Shown piece by piece: positions 1 to 7,466 of a stretch of DNA of 64,000 nucleotides. Source of the DNA: B1 sp964355075 (GTDB lineage Bacteria > Bacteroidota > Bacteroidia > UKL13-3); the NCBI GenBank assembly GCA_964355075.1, contig CAYHCF010000011.1, positions 32,337 to 96,336 of the forward strand. Direction: 5' to 3'. The notes under the pieces were generated by a model. That model searched no databases, was not told the origin of the DNA, and was given only the letters and a program-made list of their open reading frames with translations. Position 1 is the first letter of the stretch. The number at the start of each line of letters is the position of its first letter. The position numbers and the translations under genes were made by a program.

Positions 1-330
1 TTTAACCCGTATATTATCGTGAATCAGGTGAGAGGAAAAGAAGTACACTTACCCGATTATCTGCCTTCATCAAAGGCATCATCGGGTTTCTTTGGCCAGG
101 ATCAGGACAATACCAATCCCGGTTTAAACCGGTATTACAAAACCATAAACAACCTGCCCTGGGCATTAAATGTAACTTCATCTATACCCTACACGCACAC
201 CACCAATGATTTTATTTCTGGGTATTTACATTTTGCCGAATGGGCGCAAAGCGGCGGATCAAGCTATACCGACTGGTTCTCGAATACCGGTTCCGGCTAC
301 CGCGACAATACGAAATTGTATATCAGGTAA
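1..330 (+). CDS. LruC domain-containing protein, C-terminal part (truncated by window edge)
   Basis: Only the last roughly 110 residues are present; the open frame enters from before base 1 and ends with TAA at 328-330. The segment VNQVRGKEVHLPDY, the later NLPWALNV, and the YLHFAEWAQSGGSSYTDW block match the conserved C-terminal LruC (DUF4842) domain of secreted or surface Bacteroidota and Leptospira proteins. The molecular role of LruC proteins is not known; they are thought to be exported surface proteins. A GTG at 19 lies in the middle of the domain and is not a real start. The gene converges on the antitoxin-like ORF that ends at 332. The family call is fairly certain. Confidence 0.75.
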   Translation, partial: FNPYIIVNQVRGKEVHLPDYLPSSKASSGFFGQDQDNTNPGLNRYYKTINNLPWALNVTSSIPYTHTTNDFISGYLHFAEWAQSGGSSYTDWFSNTGSGYRDNTKLYIR

Positions 331-331
331 T

Positions 332-526
332 TCAATAGATATTTTCAGCTTTTCCTGACTTATACTCTGCTAATGCTTCTTTTGCCATCATTGAGAGTTT
401 ATTCTGTGTTTCTAAAAAAGTACTATCCCATTTCAATTCATCCATGATTAATTGGGCAAAATTGTTTTGTTCCTTTTCAGGTAATTTTTTAAGTTCAGAA
501 AGAGCCTTTTCAAGTAATGTTGTCAT
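332..526 (-). CDS. Small antitoxin-like protein (orphan)
   Basis: This 64-residue acidic, helical protein opens with MTTLLEKALSELKKLPEKEQ and has a KEALAEYKSGK tail. That pattern is typical of small type II antitoxins that normally precede a PemK-, RelE- or VapC-type toxin. No toxin follows here: downstream on this strand is the convergent LruC gene, one base away. It is either an orphan antitoxin or what is left of a TA pair. The function is inferred from sequence style only. Confidence 0.5.
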   Translation of the reverse strand: MTTLLEKALSELKKLPEKEQNNFAQLIMDELKWDSTFLETQNKLSMMAKEALAEYKSGKAENIY

Positions 527-591
527 AAAACGAAGTTAAATAAAAAGATACAAATGTTATTTCAGTTCTTTCCTATTGAACTATAATATTT

Positions 592-1200
592 TTATTGGAC
601 AACATAATGAACATCATTAAAATAAATATCCGTAGCTTGTATAAATACTCCGGTTCCTCTTCCTGTGGCTCCTCCTGAAGGACAATCCACCTCAATTACT
701 TTACAGCAATTCTCACTACCGTTCAAACATGAACCCGCAGTACAATACACACATCCATTTGAAAAATTTTTATTGCATAGTTCCTCGGAACTCTCTTGCA
801 TCCTGGCAACACATGGGCATTGACAATCATAGCAAACTGGATTATTTACAGTATATACAATTACAGGCACTTCCTCATTTTCATAATCAAAAGAGATATA
901 CCAATATGTTCCATTATTAACCGGAACAGTAACTTGAAGTCCTGAGAAATACGCACCATCTAATAGATAAGCAGCATAAATATCACCTGATTGAGAACTT
1001 AAATAGGAACCGGAAATTGTAACTGAATTGGTTTGTTCATTTCTATCAATTTCGAATTGAACAGTTGTAGATTCATCTATTTTAGATTGTATTACAAATT
1101 GAGATTGAATTCTTTGAGGACAATTGGAAGCCCAGGAGAAATTGTTTACCAGAAGGATCATCCAGATCGCGATGGCAGAATTAAATAAATGTTTTTTCAT
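592..1200 (-). CDS. Secreted Cys-rich protein, paralogue A
   Basis: The 202-residue protein has an N-terminal signal peptide (basic start, hydrophobic stretch, cleavage near SWASNC). The first half looks beta-rich and contains SGSYLSSQSGDIYAAYLLDG. The second half is Cys-rich (CYDCQCPC, CVYC, ENCCK) before a short tail, IYFNDVHYVVQ. A 193-residue protein at 2525-3106 shares this plan, including QTN...ISG.Y...SGDIYA.YLLDG. Cysteine density suggests disulfides or metal binding outside the cytoplasm. I do not recognise a named family. It is 11 bp downstream of the thioredoxin-like gene on the same strand, so the three genes probably form one transcript. Confidence 0.7.
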   Translation of the reverse strand: MKKHLFNSAIAIWMILLVNNFSWASNCPQRIQSQFVIQSKIDESTTVQFEIDRNEQTNSVTISGSYLSSQSGDIYAAYLLDGAYFSGLQVTVPVNNGTYWYISFDYENEEVPVIVYTVNNPVCYDCQCPCVARMQESSEELCNKNFSNGCVYCTAGSCLNGSENCCKVIEVDCPSGGATGRGTGVFIQATDIYFNDVHYVVQ

Positions 1201-1211
1201 AAGAATTTTAA

Positions 1212-2501
1212 TTAAATTTTAGTTTTTATTTGACGAATTAATTTTAATGTGCTATCATTTGGCTTTGCACCATTTTTTTTGGAAATTAATACTGCTTCCT
1301 CTGCAAAAATTAATGCCCGATCATACTTTTCTGCTTTATAGAGTAAGGCTGCGTATGTATCAAGATTATAACTATTCCTGTTAATTTCAATTGACCTTTT
1401 GACCCAATCCATTGCGATCTTATTTACCTTTTTCGAATAGGCACCTTGATATATTTCCCAAGCAAACTCATTTAGAGCCTCCCAATCATTTATGAATTTT
1501 ACTTTTACTTCTTTTAAACTAAGATTCAATAGTTTTTTTTCAAAAGTTGCATTGTAAAACTTAATTTTTAAGAAAAGTAAAATATCCGGATTTGAAATTA
1601 ATCCGGAAGAATCACCCCCATCATTTACATAGTATTTATAAAGTTTGTAATTTTCATTAATTAAAATTTGACTTGATTGATTAAATAAATTCAAACTTTT
1701 GATTTTGATAGCATCATTTGCACTTGCAATTGCAATCCAAATAATGTTTGATTTCACTTGTTCAATCGGAAAAAACTTCAAAACATCTTTCTGATTGTCA
1801 TAATAATATTTAAAGGCTGAATGATCAACCAAAACAATAGGTATAAACTTAAAATAAATAAATCTATGAAGATATGCAATATAATCCGAAGCAGACAAAT
1901 TGGAATCATTAAAAGTTTTTAGGCACAGTTTAATAATACTGGTATCCAACTGGCTTGCATCATATAAAAGATATGAAAATTCCAATAGGAAGTTAGCTCC
2001 TCTTTCTCCATTATGAAATTTCTCCTTATATAACTTTAAATTCTTGTCCTTAAACAAAAAATCAGTGAGGTGTCGTTTTACATTATCCCGACTAATCCTG
2101 GTTAATCGGTGCAGCTCTTTTAAATTACTGTCAACTATCAATATTGTTGAATAATTCGTCACCTTATAAGCCTTTACATAATCTTTAGTTATTTTGGATT
2201 TTGAAGATGATTTTACAAATAGAAAATTATCTCTAATTAAACTATAAATCGTCGAATCGAAAAAAATCTGATTTTCCCCAGAGTTACATTGGTTGCTGAC
2301 CGGATTATAAAAATAAAAAATAATTCTCTTTGTATAATCCGGATATTTTTGAAATGTTTCAATTGAAAGGAATGAAGTGTCGAATGTATTTATAATACTT
2401 TTCTGAGAAAATAAATAATCAACTGTTTTCTTCTCCTCATTTGTAATAGTTTGAGAATACAGAAAAAAGGGGATAATTGAAATTAATATGACTAAACGCA
2501 T
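1212..2501 (-). CDS. Exported thioredoxin-like protein with TPR-like C-terminus; CxxC lost
   Basis: The 429-residue protein begins with a signal peptide ending near LYSQT. Residues about 55-150 follow the layout of the thioredoxin-fold family seen in Bacteroidota (a beta strand, a redox loop, then a segment like DNFLFVK, and later STILIVDSNLKELHRL). At the redox loop the usual CxxC is absent; the region reads NPVSNQCNSGENQ, with one Cys. The last about 90 residues (LNEFAWEIYQGA..., DTYAALLYKAEKYDRALIFAEEA) look like tetratricopeptide helices. This suggests a periplasmic binding or scaffold role, not a disulfide oxidoreductase. It lies between the two Cys-rich paralogues on the same strand. 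The fold is inferred from motifs. Confidence 0.6.
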   Translation of the reverse strand: MRLVILISIIPFFLYSQTITNEEKKTVDYLFSQKSIINTFDTSFLSIETFQKYPDYTKRIIFYFYNPVSNQCNSGENQIFFDSTIYSLIRDNFLFVKSSSKSKITKDYVKAYKVTNYSTILIVDSNLKELHRLTRISRDNVKRHLTDFLFKDKNLKLYKEKFHNGERGANFLLEFSYLLYDASQLDTSIIKLCLKTFNDSNLSASDYIAYLHRFIYFKFIPIVLVDHSAFKYYYDNQKDVLKFFPIEQVKSNIIWIAIASANDAIKIKSLNLFNQSSQILINENYKLYKYYVNDGGDSSGLISNPDILLFLKIKFYNATFEKKLLNLSLKEVKVKFINDWEALNEFAWEIYQGAYSKKVNKIAMDWVKRSIEINRNSYNLDTYAALLYKAEKYDRALIFAEEAVLISKKNGAKPNDSTLKLIRQIKTKI

Positions 2502-2524
2502 TTGATAAGGGTTTCAAATATCTT

Positions 2525-3106
2525 TTAGTTTGGTTGGTACTGAATATTATTGAAATATAGAATTTCAGCGCTTATCACTAAAACGCCACCATTTGCAACT
2601 TCCTTTGGTACACAATCACATGTACAACTTGTGGTACAACAATGAACACAACCATTACTTTCACCTACTGTTTCACAACCCCCAGAACCACCAGAACATA
2701 CTTGGTCATGCATCAGTCCACTTACACACTGACATTCAATTTTAATAGGTGTTGATGGAGAATATAGAGCTACTGGTGAGGATTGATTTTGGAAGTTAAA
2801 ATAAATTCTCCAAAAAGTTTCGGTTTCATTAGGTACCTGAACTTCATAATCATCATTTAAATAAGACCCATCAAGAAGATAGGATGCGTATATATCACCA
2901 GACTCTGCATCCACATATTCTCCGGAAATTACATAAGTATTCGTTTGGCTATTTTTTTCAATTGTAAACTCAACTGATGTGACTGAATCAATCCTTACTA
3001 TTAAAATAGTTTGATCGAGTACTTTTGATGTACTTGATGACAATGCAACTTCCGGACTTAATAAAAAAAATAAGCCAAAAAGAGATGTAAAAATTTTTGT
3101 TTTCAT
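2525..3106 (-). CDS. Secreted Cys-rich protein, paralogue B
   Basis: The 193-residue protein has a signal peptide (hydrophobic FTSLFGLFFLLSPEVALS) and the same order of elements as the protein at 592-1200: an N-terminal beta-rich half with SGEYVDAESGDIYASYLLDG, a Cys-rich block (CQCVSG, HCCTTSCTCDC), and a short tail, ILYFNNIQY. Identity with paralogue A is clear in the central motif and looser in the Cys block, so this is an old duplication. It is first in the probable three-gene transcript. Function is unknown; the cysteines suggest a disulfide-knotted or metal-binding extracytoplasmic domain. Confidence 0.7.
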   Translation of the reverse strand: MKTKIFTSLFGLFFLLSPEVALSSSTSKVLDQTILIVRIDSVTSVEFTIEKNSQTNTYVISGEYVDAESGDIYASYLLDGSYLNDDYEVQVPNETETFWRIYFNFQNQSSPVALYSPSTPIKIECQCVSGLMHDQVCSGGSGGCETVGESNGCVHCCTTSCTCDCVPKEVANGGVLVISAEILYFNNIQYQPN

Positions 3107-3305
3107 TGTAAAATATTATTTGTTTTGAAAAAATGAAATTATTCTTTAACGAGAACAAATTTATATAAAAAAAAAAATCAAAATAAATCTTAATATTTTC
3201 TTAATATTTTCTTAAATTTTAAGCACAAAACCGAATTTTATTACAAGCACTTCAGCAATTGCCGAAACTTTGACTAAATTTGAGATACAATTTAATAAAC
3301 TTATT

Positions 3306-3533
3306 ATGATTTTTGAAATTGAAATTGACGAGAAAACCGATAAGGGAAAAAATTTATTTGATTTCTTAAATGAGCAACAAATAAAATACTTTCCAAAAAT
3401 ACTTTCGGCAAAAGATGTTGATTTTGGTATTGGCAGAAAAGCAACAGATGAAGAGCTGGCAGCATATTTACTTCGTTGCATGGAAAGTGAAACTTTGGAC
3501 ATTGAACAGCTTATTCATGACACAAAAAGTTAA
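3306..3533 (+). CDS. Small acidic protein, probable antitoxin
   Basis: From the ATG at 3306 this encodes 75 residues (MIFEIEIDEKTDKGKNLF...); an upstream in-frame start at 3270 is possible but less typical. The acidic C-terminal part (ATDEELAAYLLRCMESETLD) resembles antitoxin tails that wrap a RelE/ParE toxin. The next ORF starts inside its end (ATG at 3517), the overlap usual for antitoxin-toxin pairs. That toxin is broken after about 20 codons, so this is the surviving half of a decayed TA module. Inference only. Confidence 0.45.
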   Translation: MIFEIEIDEKTDKGKNLFDFLNEQQIKYFPKILSAKDVDFGIGRKATDEELAAYLLRCMESETLDIEQLIHDTKS

Positions 3534-3580
3534 GCTCTCACAGGAGGCTTGGGCAACGTTGAAAGAACTTAGAGCTTTCT
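3517..3580 (+). pseudogene. Remnant of a RelE/ParE-type toxin (N-terminal about 20 codons)
   Basis: Overlapping the end of the upstream ORF, an ATG opens MTQKVKLSQEAWATLKEL, which looks like the start of a RelE/ParE-fold toxin (short strand, then a helix with regularly spaced Leu). After about residue 21 the frame runs into the antisense of mnmH and loses toxin character. The rest of the toxin gene is missing, probably deleted when this end met mnmH. Confidence 0.4.
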
Positions 3581-4583
3581 ATATCCTATTCAAATACTCC
3601 AGCAATTCCTCCTCCACTAAATCCAACTTAATAATCATAGTGGGTTCTCTTTTTTCCAACCCAAATTGGTATAATTTATCGTAATAAGCCAAAACAATTT
3701 TCACCCATTCCTGCAGGTTTCCTTCCTCTAAAAAGTTTACTGCTTCCCGGGTTTTTAAATCCCCTAATTTTTTCTTGATTTTTTGAGTAGATAATATCAG
3801 CTCTTCCCGTTTGAGCTTTCCATATAAATTCAAAATGTTTTCGCAGCGCTTTTCAAAGGAATAATCCAAAAAATACACCTGGCACCTTCTGATGGCTTCA
3901 TGAATTTTTATGGGTATTTGAAATTTGCCGATCAACCGGCTTTCATCTTCCACCCAAATGGGTTTCGATAAATCCATATTGTTCAGTTCAGCATAAATGT
4001 CATTTTCAAATTGCTCCTGGCTAACCTGTGCCGGCAAACCAATATTGCCAAAGGCCGAACCCCTGTGATTGGCCAAATCTTCCAAATCGAGCACCTGCAC
4101 ACCCAGTTGCTTCAAATCCCTCAGAATAAAAGTCTTATTGCAACCGGTAAATCCACCCAACACTTTAAACTCAAAATCTCCTGCTAAAAAATCCATTACC
4201 TCTGTTCGGTAAACTTTATAGCCTCCTTTTAATAAATGCACCTGATAACCGGCCGATGAAAGCAAATTGCCCATAATCTGACTTCTAAGCCCGCCGCGCC
4301 AGCAATGAATATAAATTTCGCCAACAGGAAAATTGGAATAAGCATATTTTACCAGATCTTCAAATTTAGGCCCAACTAATCTGTAACCCAATAGTACGGC
4401 CTCCCGATGTCCTTTTTGTTTATAACAGATACCCACTGATTTTCTTTCCTCATTATTTAAAATAGGAAAAGAAATTGCCCCCGGTAAATGTCCCTGAAAA
4501 AACTCGCCTTCACTTCTGCTATCAAGCACTAGTGCATTTTTAGGCCGGTTCAAAAACTCATTTATGCTTATTTGTTTGAGCAT
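3579..4583 (-). CDS. mnmH: tRNA 2-selenouridine/geranyl-2-thiouridine synthase
   Basis: MnmH (SelU/YbbB) replaces sulfur by selenium at the wobble 2-thiouridine of tRNAs for Lys, Glu and Gln, by way of a geranylated intermediate. The 334-residue protein has the two expected parts: an N-terminal rhodanese domain with DSRSEGEFFQGHLPGA and the active-site loop CWRGGLRS (Cys about residue 94), and a C-terminal P-loop domain with GGFTGCNKT at about 143-151. It is full length. Selenium use would also require SelD, which is not in the window. It is transcribed divergently from guaA, with 58 bp between starts. The end overlaps the toxin remnant by two bases. Confidence 0.9.
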   Translation of the reverse strand: MLKQISINEFLNRPKNALVLDSRSEGEFFQGHLPGAISFPILNNEERKSVGICYKQKGHREAVLLGYRLVGPKFEDLVKYAYSNFPVGEIYIHCWRGGLRSQIMGNLLSSAGYQVHLLKGGYKVYRTEVMDFLAGDFEFKVLGGFTGCNKTFILRDLKQLGVQVLDLEDLANHRGSAFGNIGLPAQVSQEQFENDIYAELNNMDLSKPIWVEDESRLIGKFQIPIKIHEAIRRCQVYFLDYSFEKRCENILNLYGKLKREELILSTQKIKKKLGDLKTREAVNFLEEGNLQEWVKIVLAYYDKLYQFGLEKREPTMIIKLDLVEEELLEYLNRI

Positions 4584-4641
4584 TGTTGGAAAAGCATTCT
4601 ACAATTTATGATAAAAATTATTGAAATTCGCCCCCATCATC

Positions 4642-6168
4642 ATGGAAGAAAAAGTTCTCATCATTGATTTTGGGTCGCAATATACCCAATTAATTGCCCG
4701 CCGCCTGCGTGAGTTGAATGTTTATTCAGAAATACATCCCTGTACCCATTTACCCCAATTGGATCAAAATATCCGAGCCGTAATTTTAAGTGGCAGCCCT
4801 TACAGCGTGAACGATGGCATATTGCCCAATCTGGATTTAAGTATTTATAGAGGCAAACTACCCATTTTGGGCGTTTGTTATGGCGCTCAGCTTTTGGCAA
4901 AACAAAATGGAGGCTTTGTTGTTCCAAGCAAAATAAGAGAATACGGGCGCACCAATCTTCAATTCATCGAAAAAAATGTATTGTTTGATGATATTCCCAC
5001 CGGTAGTCAGGTTTGGATGAGTCATGGCGATACCATTCAGGAAATTCCGGCAAATTTCCAGGTTATTGCCAGTACAGAAAGTGTAAAAGTGGCTGCCTTT
5101 AAAATTACCGGAGAAGATACCTATGCCATTCAATTTCATCCCGAAGTAACGCATAGTACCGACGGAAAAACTTTATTGCATAACTTTATTGCAAAGATTG
5201 CAAAACTCAAACAAAACTGGACTCCCAGACATTTTATTGAGACCACCACCCTTGAATTAAAACAAAAATTAGCAAACGACCCTGTTATTTTAGGTTTATC
5301 GGGTGGCGTTGACTCGTCGGTTGCAGCAGTTTTGTTAAAAGAAGCGATTGGCGCAAACCTTACCGGAATTTTTATTGACAATGGATTGCTTCGTAAAGAT
5401 GAATACGAACAGGTTTTGCATGCCTATAAAAATATGGGTCTGAATGTGATTGGCGTAGATGCCCGCAAACGTTTTGTGGATGAATTAGCAGGCATCAGCG
5501 ACCCTGAAACCAAACGTAAAACCATTGGACGGGTTTTTATTGAAGTATTTGATGAAGAAGCGAAGAAACTCAATGATATCAAATGGCTGGCTCAGGGAAC
5601 TATTTATCCTGATGTGATTGAGAGTGTGAGCGTTAAAGGTCCGTCGGCAACCATCAAATCACACCACAATGTTGGAGGTTTACCTGAAAAAATGCACCTC
5701 AAAATTGTAGAACCACTCCGCATGTTGTTTAAAGATGAGGTAAGAAATGTAGGTGCTGCATTGGGAATTGACGCTATCATATTAAACCGCCATCCTTTTC
5801 CGGGTCCGGGTTTGGCTATTCGGATATTGGGAGATATTACCGAAGAAAAAATAAGGATATTGCAGGAAGCAGATTATATCTTTATCTCCGAATTAAAGGA
5901 TAAAGGTTTATACAATACGGTTTGGCAAGCCGGAGCCATCTATTTACCCATCCATTCGGTTGGAGTGATGGGCGACGAACGAACCTACGAAAATGTGATT
6001 TGCTTACGGGCGGTAACCTCAGTGGATGGAATGACAGCTGATTTCTGCCATTTACCCCATGAGTTTTTAGGATTGGTTGCCAACCGGATTATCAATGAAG
6101 TTAAGGGGATAAACCGTGTGGTATATGATATCAGCAGTAAACCTCCGGCTACTATTGAATGGGAATAA
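4642..6168 (+). CDS. guaA: GMP synthase (glutamine-hydrolysing)
   Basis: GuaA converts XMP, ATP and glutamine to GMP, the last step of guanine nucleotide synthesis. The ATG at 4642 gives 508 residues; a TTG seven codons earlier is less likely. The class I amidotransferase domain comes first, with nucleophile loop GVCYGAQ (Cys about 79) and the His/Glu pair in FHPEVTHS (about 166 and 168). The ATP pyrophosphatase domain follows, with the PP-loop LSGGVDSSVAA near 220 and the C-terminal dimerisation domain with HPFPGPGLAIR. All catalytic residues are present. The next gene starts 10 bp after the stop, suggesting co-transcription. Confidence 0.96.
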   Translation: MEEKVLIIDFGSQYTQLIARRLRELNVYSEIHPCTHLPQLDQNIRAVILSGSPYSVNDGILPNLDLSIYRGKLPILGVCYGAQLLAKQNGGFVVPSKIREYGRTNLQFIEKNVLFDDIPTGSQVWMSHGDTIQEIPANFQVIASTESVKVAAFKITGEDTYAIQFHPEVTHSTDGKTLLHNFIAKIAKLKQNWTPRHFIETTTLELKQKLANDPVILGLSGGVDSSVAAVLLKEAIGANLTGIFIDNGLLRKDEYEQVLHAYKNMGLNVIGVDARKRFVDELAGISDPETKRKTIGRVFIEVFDEEAKKLNDIKWLAQGTIYPDVIESVSVKGPSATIKSHHNVGGLPEKMHLKIVEPLRMLFKDEVRNVGAALGIDAIILNRHPFPGPGLAIRILGDITEEKIRILQEADYIFISELKDKGLYNTVWQAGAIYLPIHSVGVMGDERTYENVICLRAVTSVDGMTADFCHLPHEFLGLVANRIINEVKGINRVVYDISSKPPATIEWE

Positions 6169-6178
6169 TTTTGAGAAC

Positions 6179-7342
6179 ATGTTAAAAAAAGACTTGCAAT
6201 ATCTTCTGTTTTTTGTCCTCTTGATTGGAGTGCAAACAGCACTTTTTGCCCAAAAACCGGTAACATCGGGTTTAGCTGAAAAAAATCCGAATAAGATTGC
6301 GGTCATCATGCCTTTTTGCAGCAAACAAATTCTGGCTGATCCAAATCATAAAAATGCAGCACTGGGCAATGCCTGCAGAGAATATTACCAGGGGCTGCTT
6401 ATGGCCATGGATTCTTTTAAAAAAAGCCCAAATCCCATCGAATTAACCATTTATGATACGCAGGGAGACAGCAATGTGTTCAGACAAATACTAAACAAAA
6501 AGGAATTTCAGGAAAATACGCTCTTGTTTGGGCCGGTTGTAAGAGATGCACATCCGATAATGAAAGCCTATTGCGAGAAATTTGAGGTGTATTATATCTC
6601 TCCTTTTTTAACGCTCACCAAGAGCAAAATAGACAATCCTTACCTAATTTCCGCCTATCCCGATTTAGGTTATTACGCCGATTTCATTTTGAATCATATC
6701 CGAACAGGGGGCTTTGAAGATGAAAATGTGGTTGTGTTCACCAATAAGAGTGCGAACGAAAAAATTATTGCCGACCGGATGCTCGCGCTTCAAAAAAAAT
6801 ACAGCGATTTTAATCTTAAAATTCTTGATATTACTAAGTACGCTGAATACAGCAGTCTATTTCTATTGGGAAAAGCAAATTATGTGATTATTGATTGTGA
6901 CAATGAATTTTTAGTGAATAATACTTTACGATTTTTATCCGACCCTACTAAATTCCAGGGACTTACTGTTTATGGATCAAAAAAATGGCTCGATTTCAAA
7001 TCATTCAACTTAACGGTTTGGGAGCAAATAAATGTTAATTTGGTTAATCCATTTTATGTAGATTATAATAATCCAAAAGTGAAATCTTTTATTGCATCTT
7101 ACAAAAAACACTATTACACCGAACCTAGTGAATATGCCTTTCACGGCTATGAACAAGGAATTTTCTTTATCAATGCCTATATTTTATACTCAGGAAGAAT
7201 GGATTGTTTGTTAGAGCAAAAACCAGAAAAAATCTTATGTAATTGGTTCAAAATAAGCAGAAAAGACAATTCTAAAGGTATGCAAAACACCAAATTAAAC
7301 TTACTATATTTCGATAACGACGAAATGAAGTGCTGGGATTGA
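6179..7342 (+). CDS. Periplasmic-binding-fold (type I) protein, exported
   Basis: The chosen ATG at 6179 gives 387 residues and places a good signal peptide at the N-terminus (LLFFVLLIGVQTALFAQ); upstream in-frame codons lie inside guaA. IAVIMPFCSK, YYQGLLMAMDSFKK, LTIYDTQGDSN and LLFGPVVRDAHPIMKAY form the alternating strand-helix order of type I periplasmic binding proteins of the branched-chain amino acid receptor class. In related Bacteroidota genes a LysM domain can precede this fold; none is visible here. The ligand is unknown and no ABC permease is nearby, so it may bind a cell-wall fragment instead of feeding transport. It is linked to guaA by a 10-bp gap. Confidence 0.65.
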   Translation: MLKKDLQYLLFFVLLIGVQTALFAQKPVTSGLAEKNPNKIAVIMPFCSKQILADPNHKNAALGNACREYYQGLLMAMDSFKKSPNPIELTIYDTQGDSNVFRQILNKKEFQENTLLFGPVVRDAHPIMKAYCEKFEVYYISPFLTLTKSKIDNPYLISAYPDLGYYADFILNHIRTGGFEDENVVVFTNKSANEKIIADRMLALQKKYSDFNLKILDITKYAEYSSLFLLGKANYVIIDCDNEFLVNNTLRFLSDPTKFQGLTVYGSKKWLDFKSFNLTVWEQINVNLVNPFYVDYNNPKVKSFIASYKKHYYTEPSEYAFHGYEQGIFFINAYILYSGRMDCLLEQKPEKILCNWFKISRKDNSKGMQNTKLNLLYFDNDEMKCWD

Positions 7343-7466
7343 ATTTTTAAATAAGGCAAGGGCAAATCGTAATTCCGGAGTGAAAAGATGATTTTTCACC
7401 ATTTATCACAAATCAAACCAATACTCAATTTTTGTTTTTACTTTCGCCAACATTAATAACTCTAAA

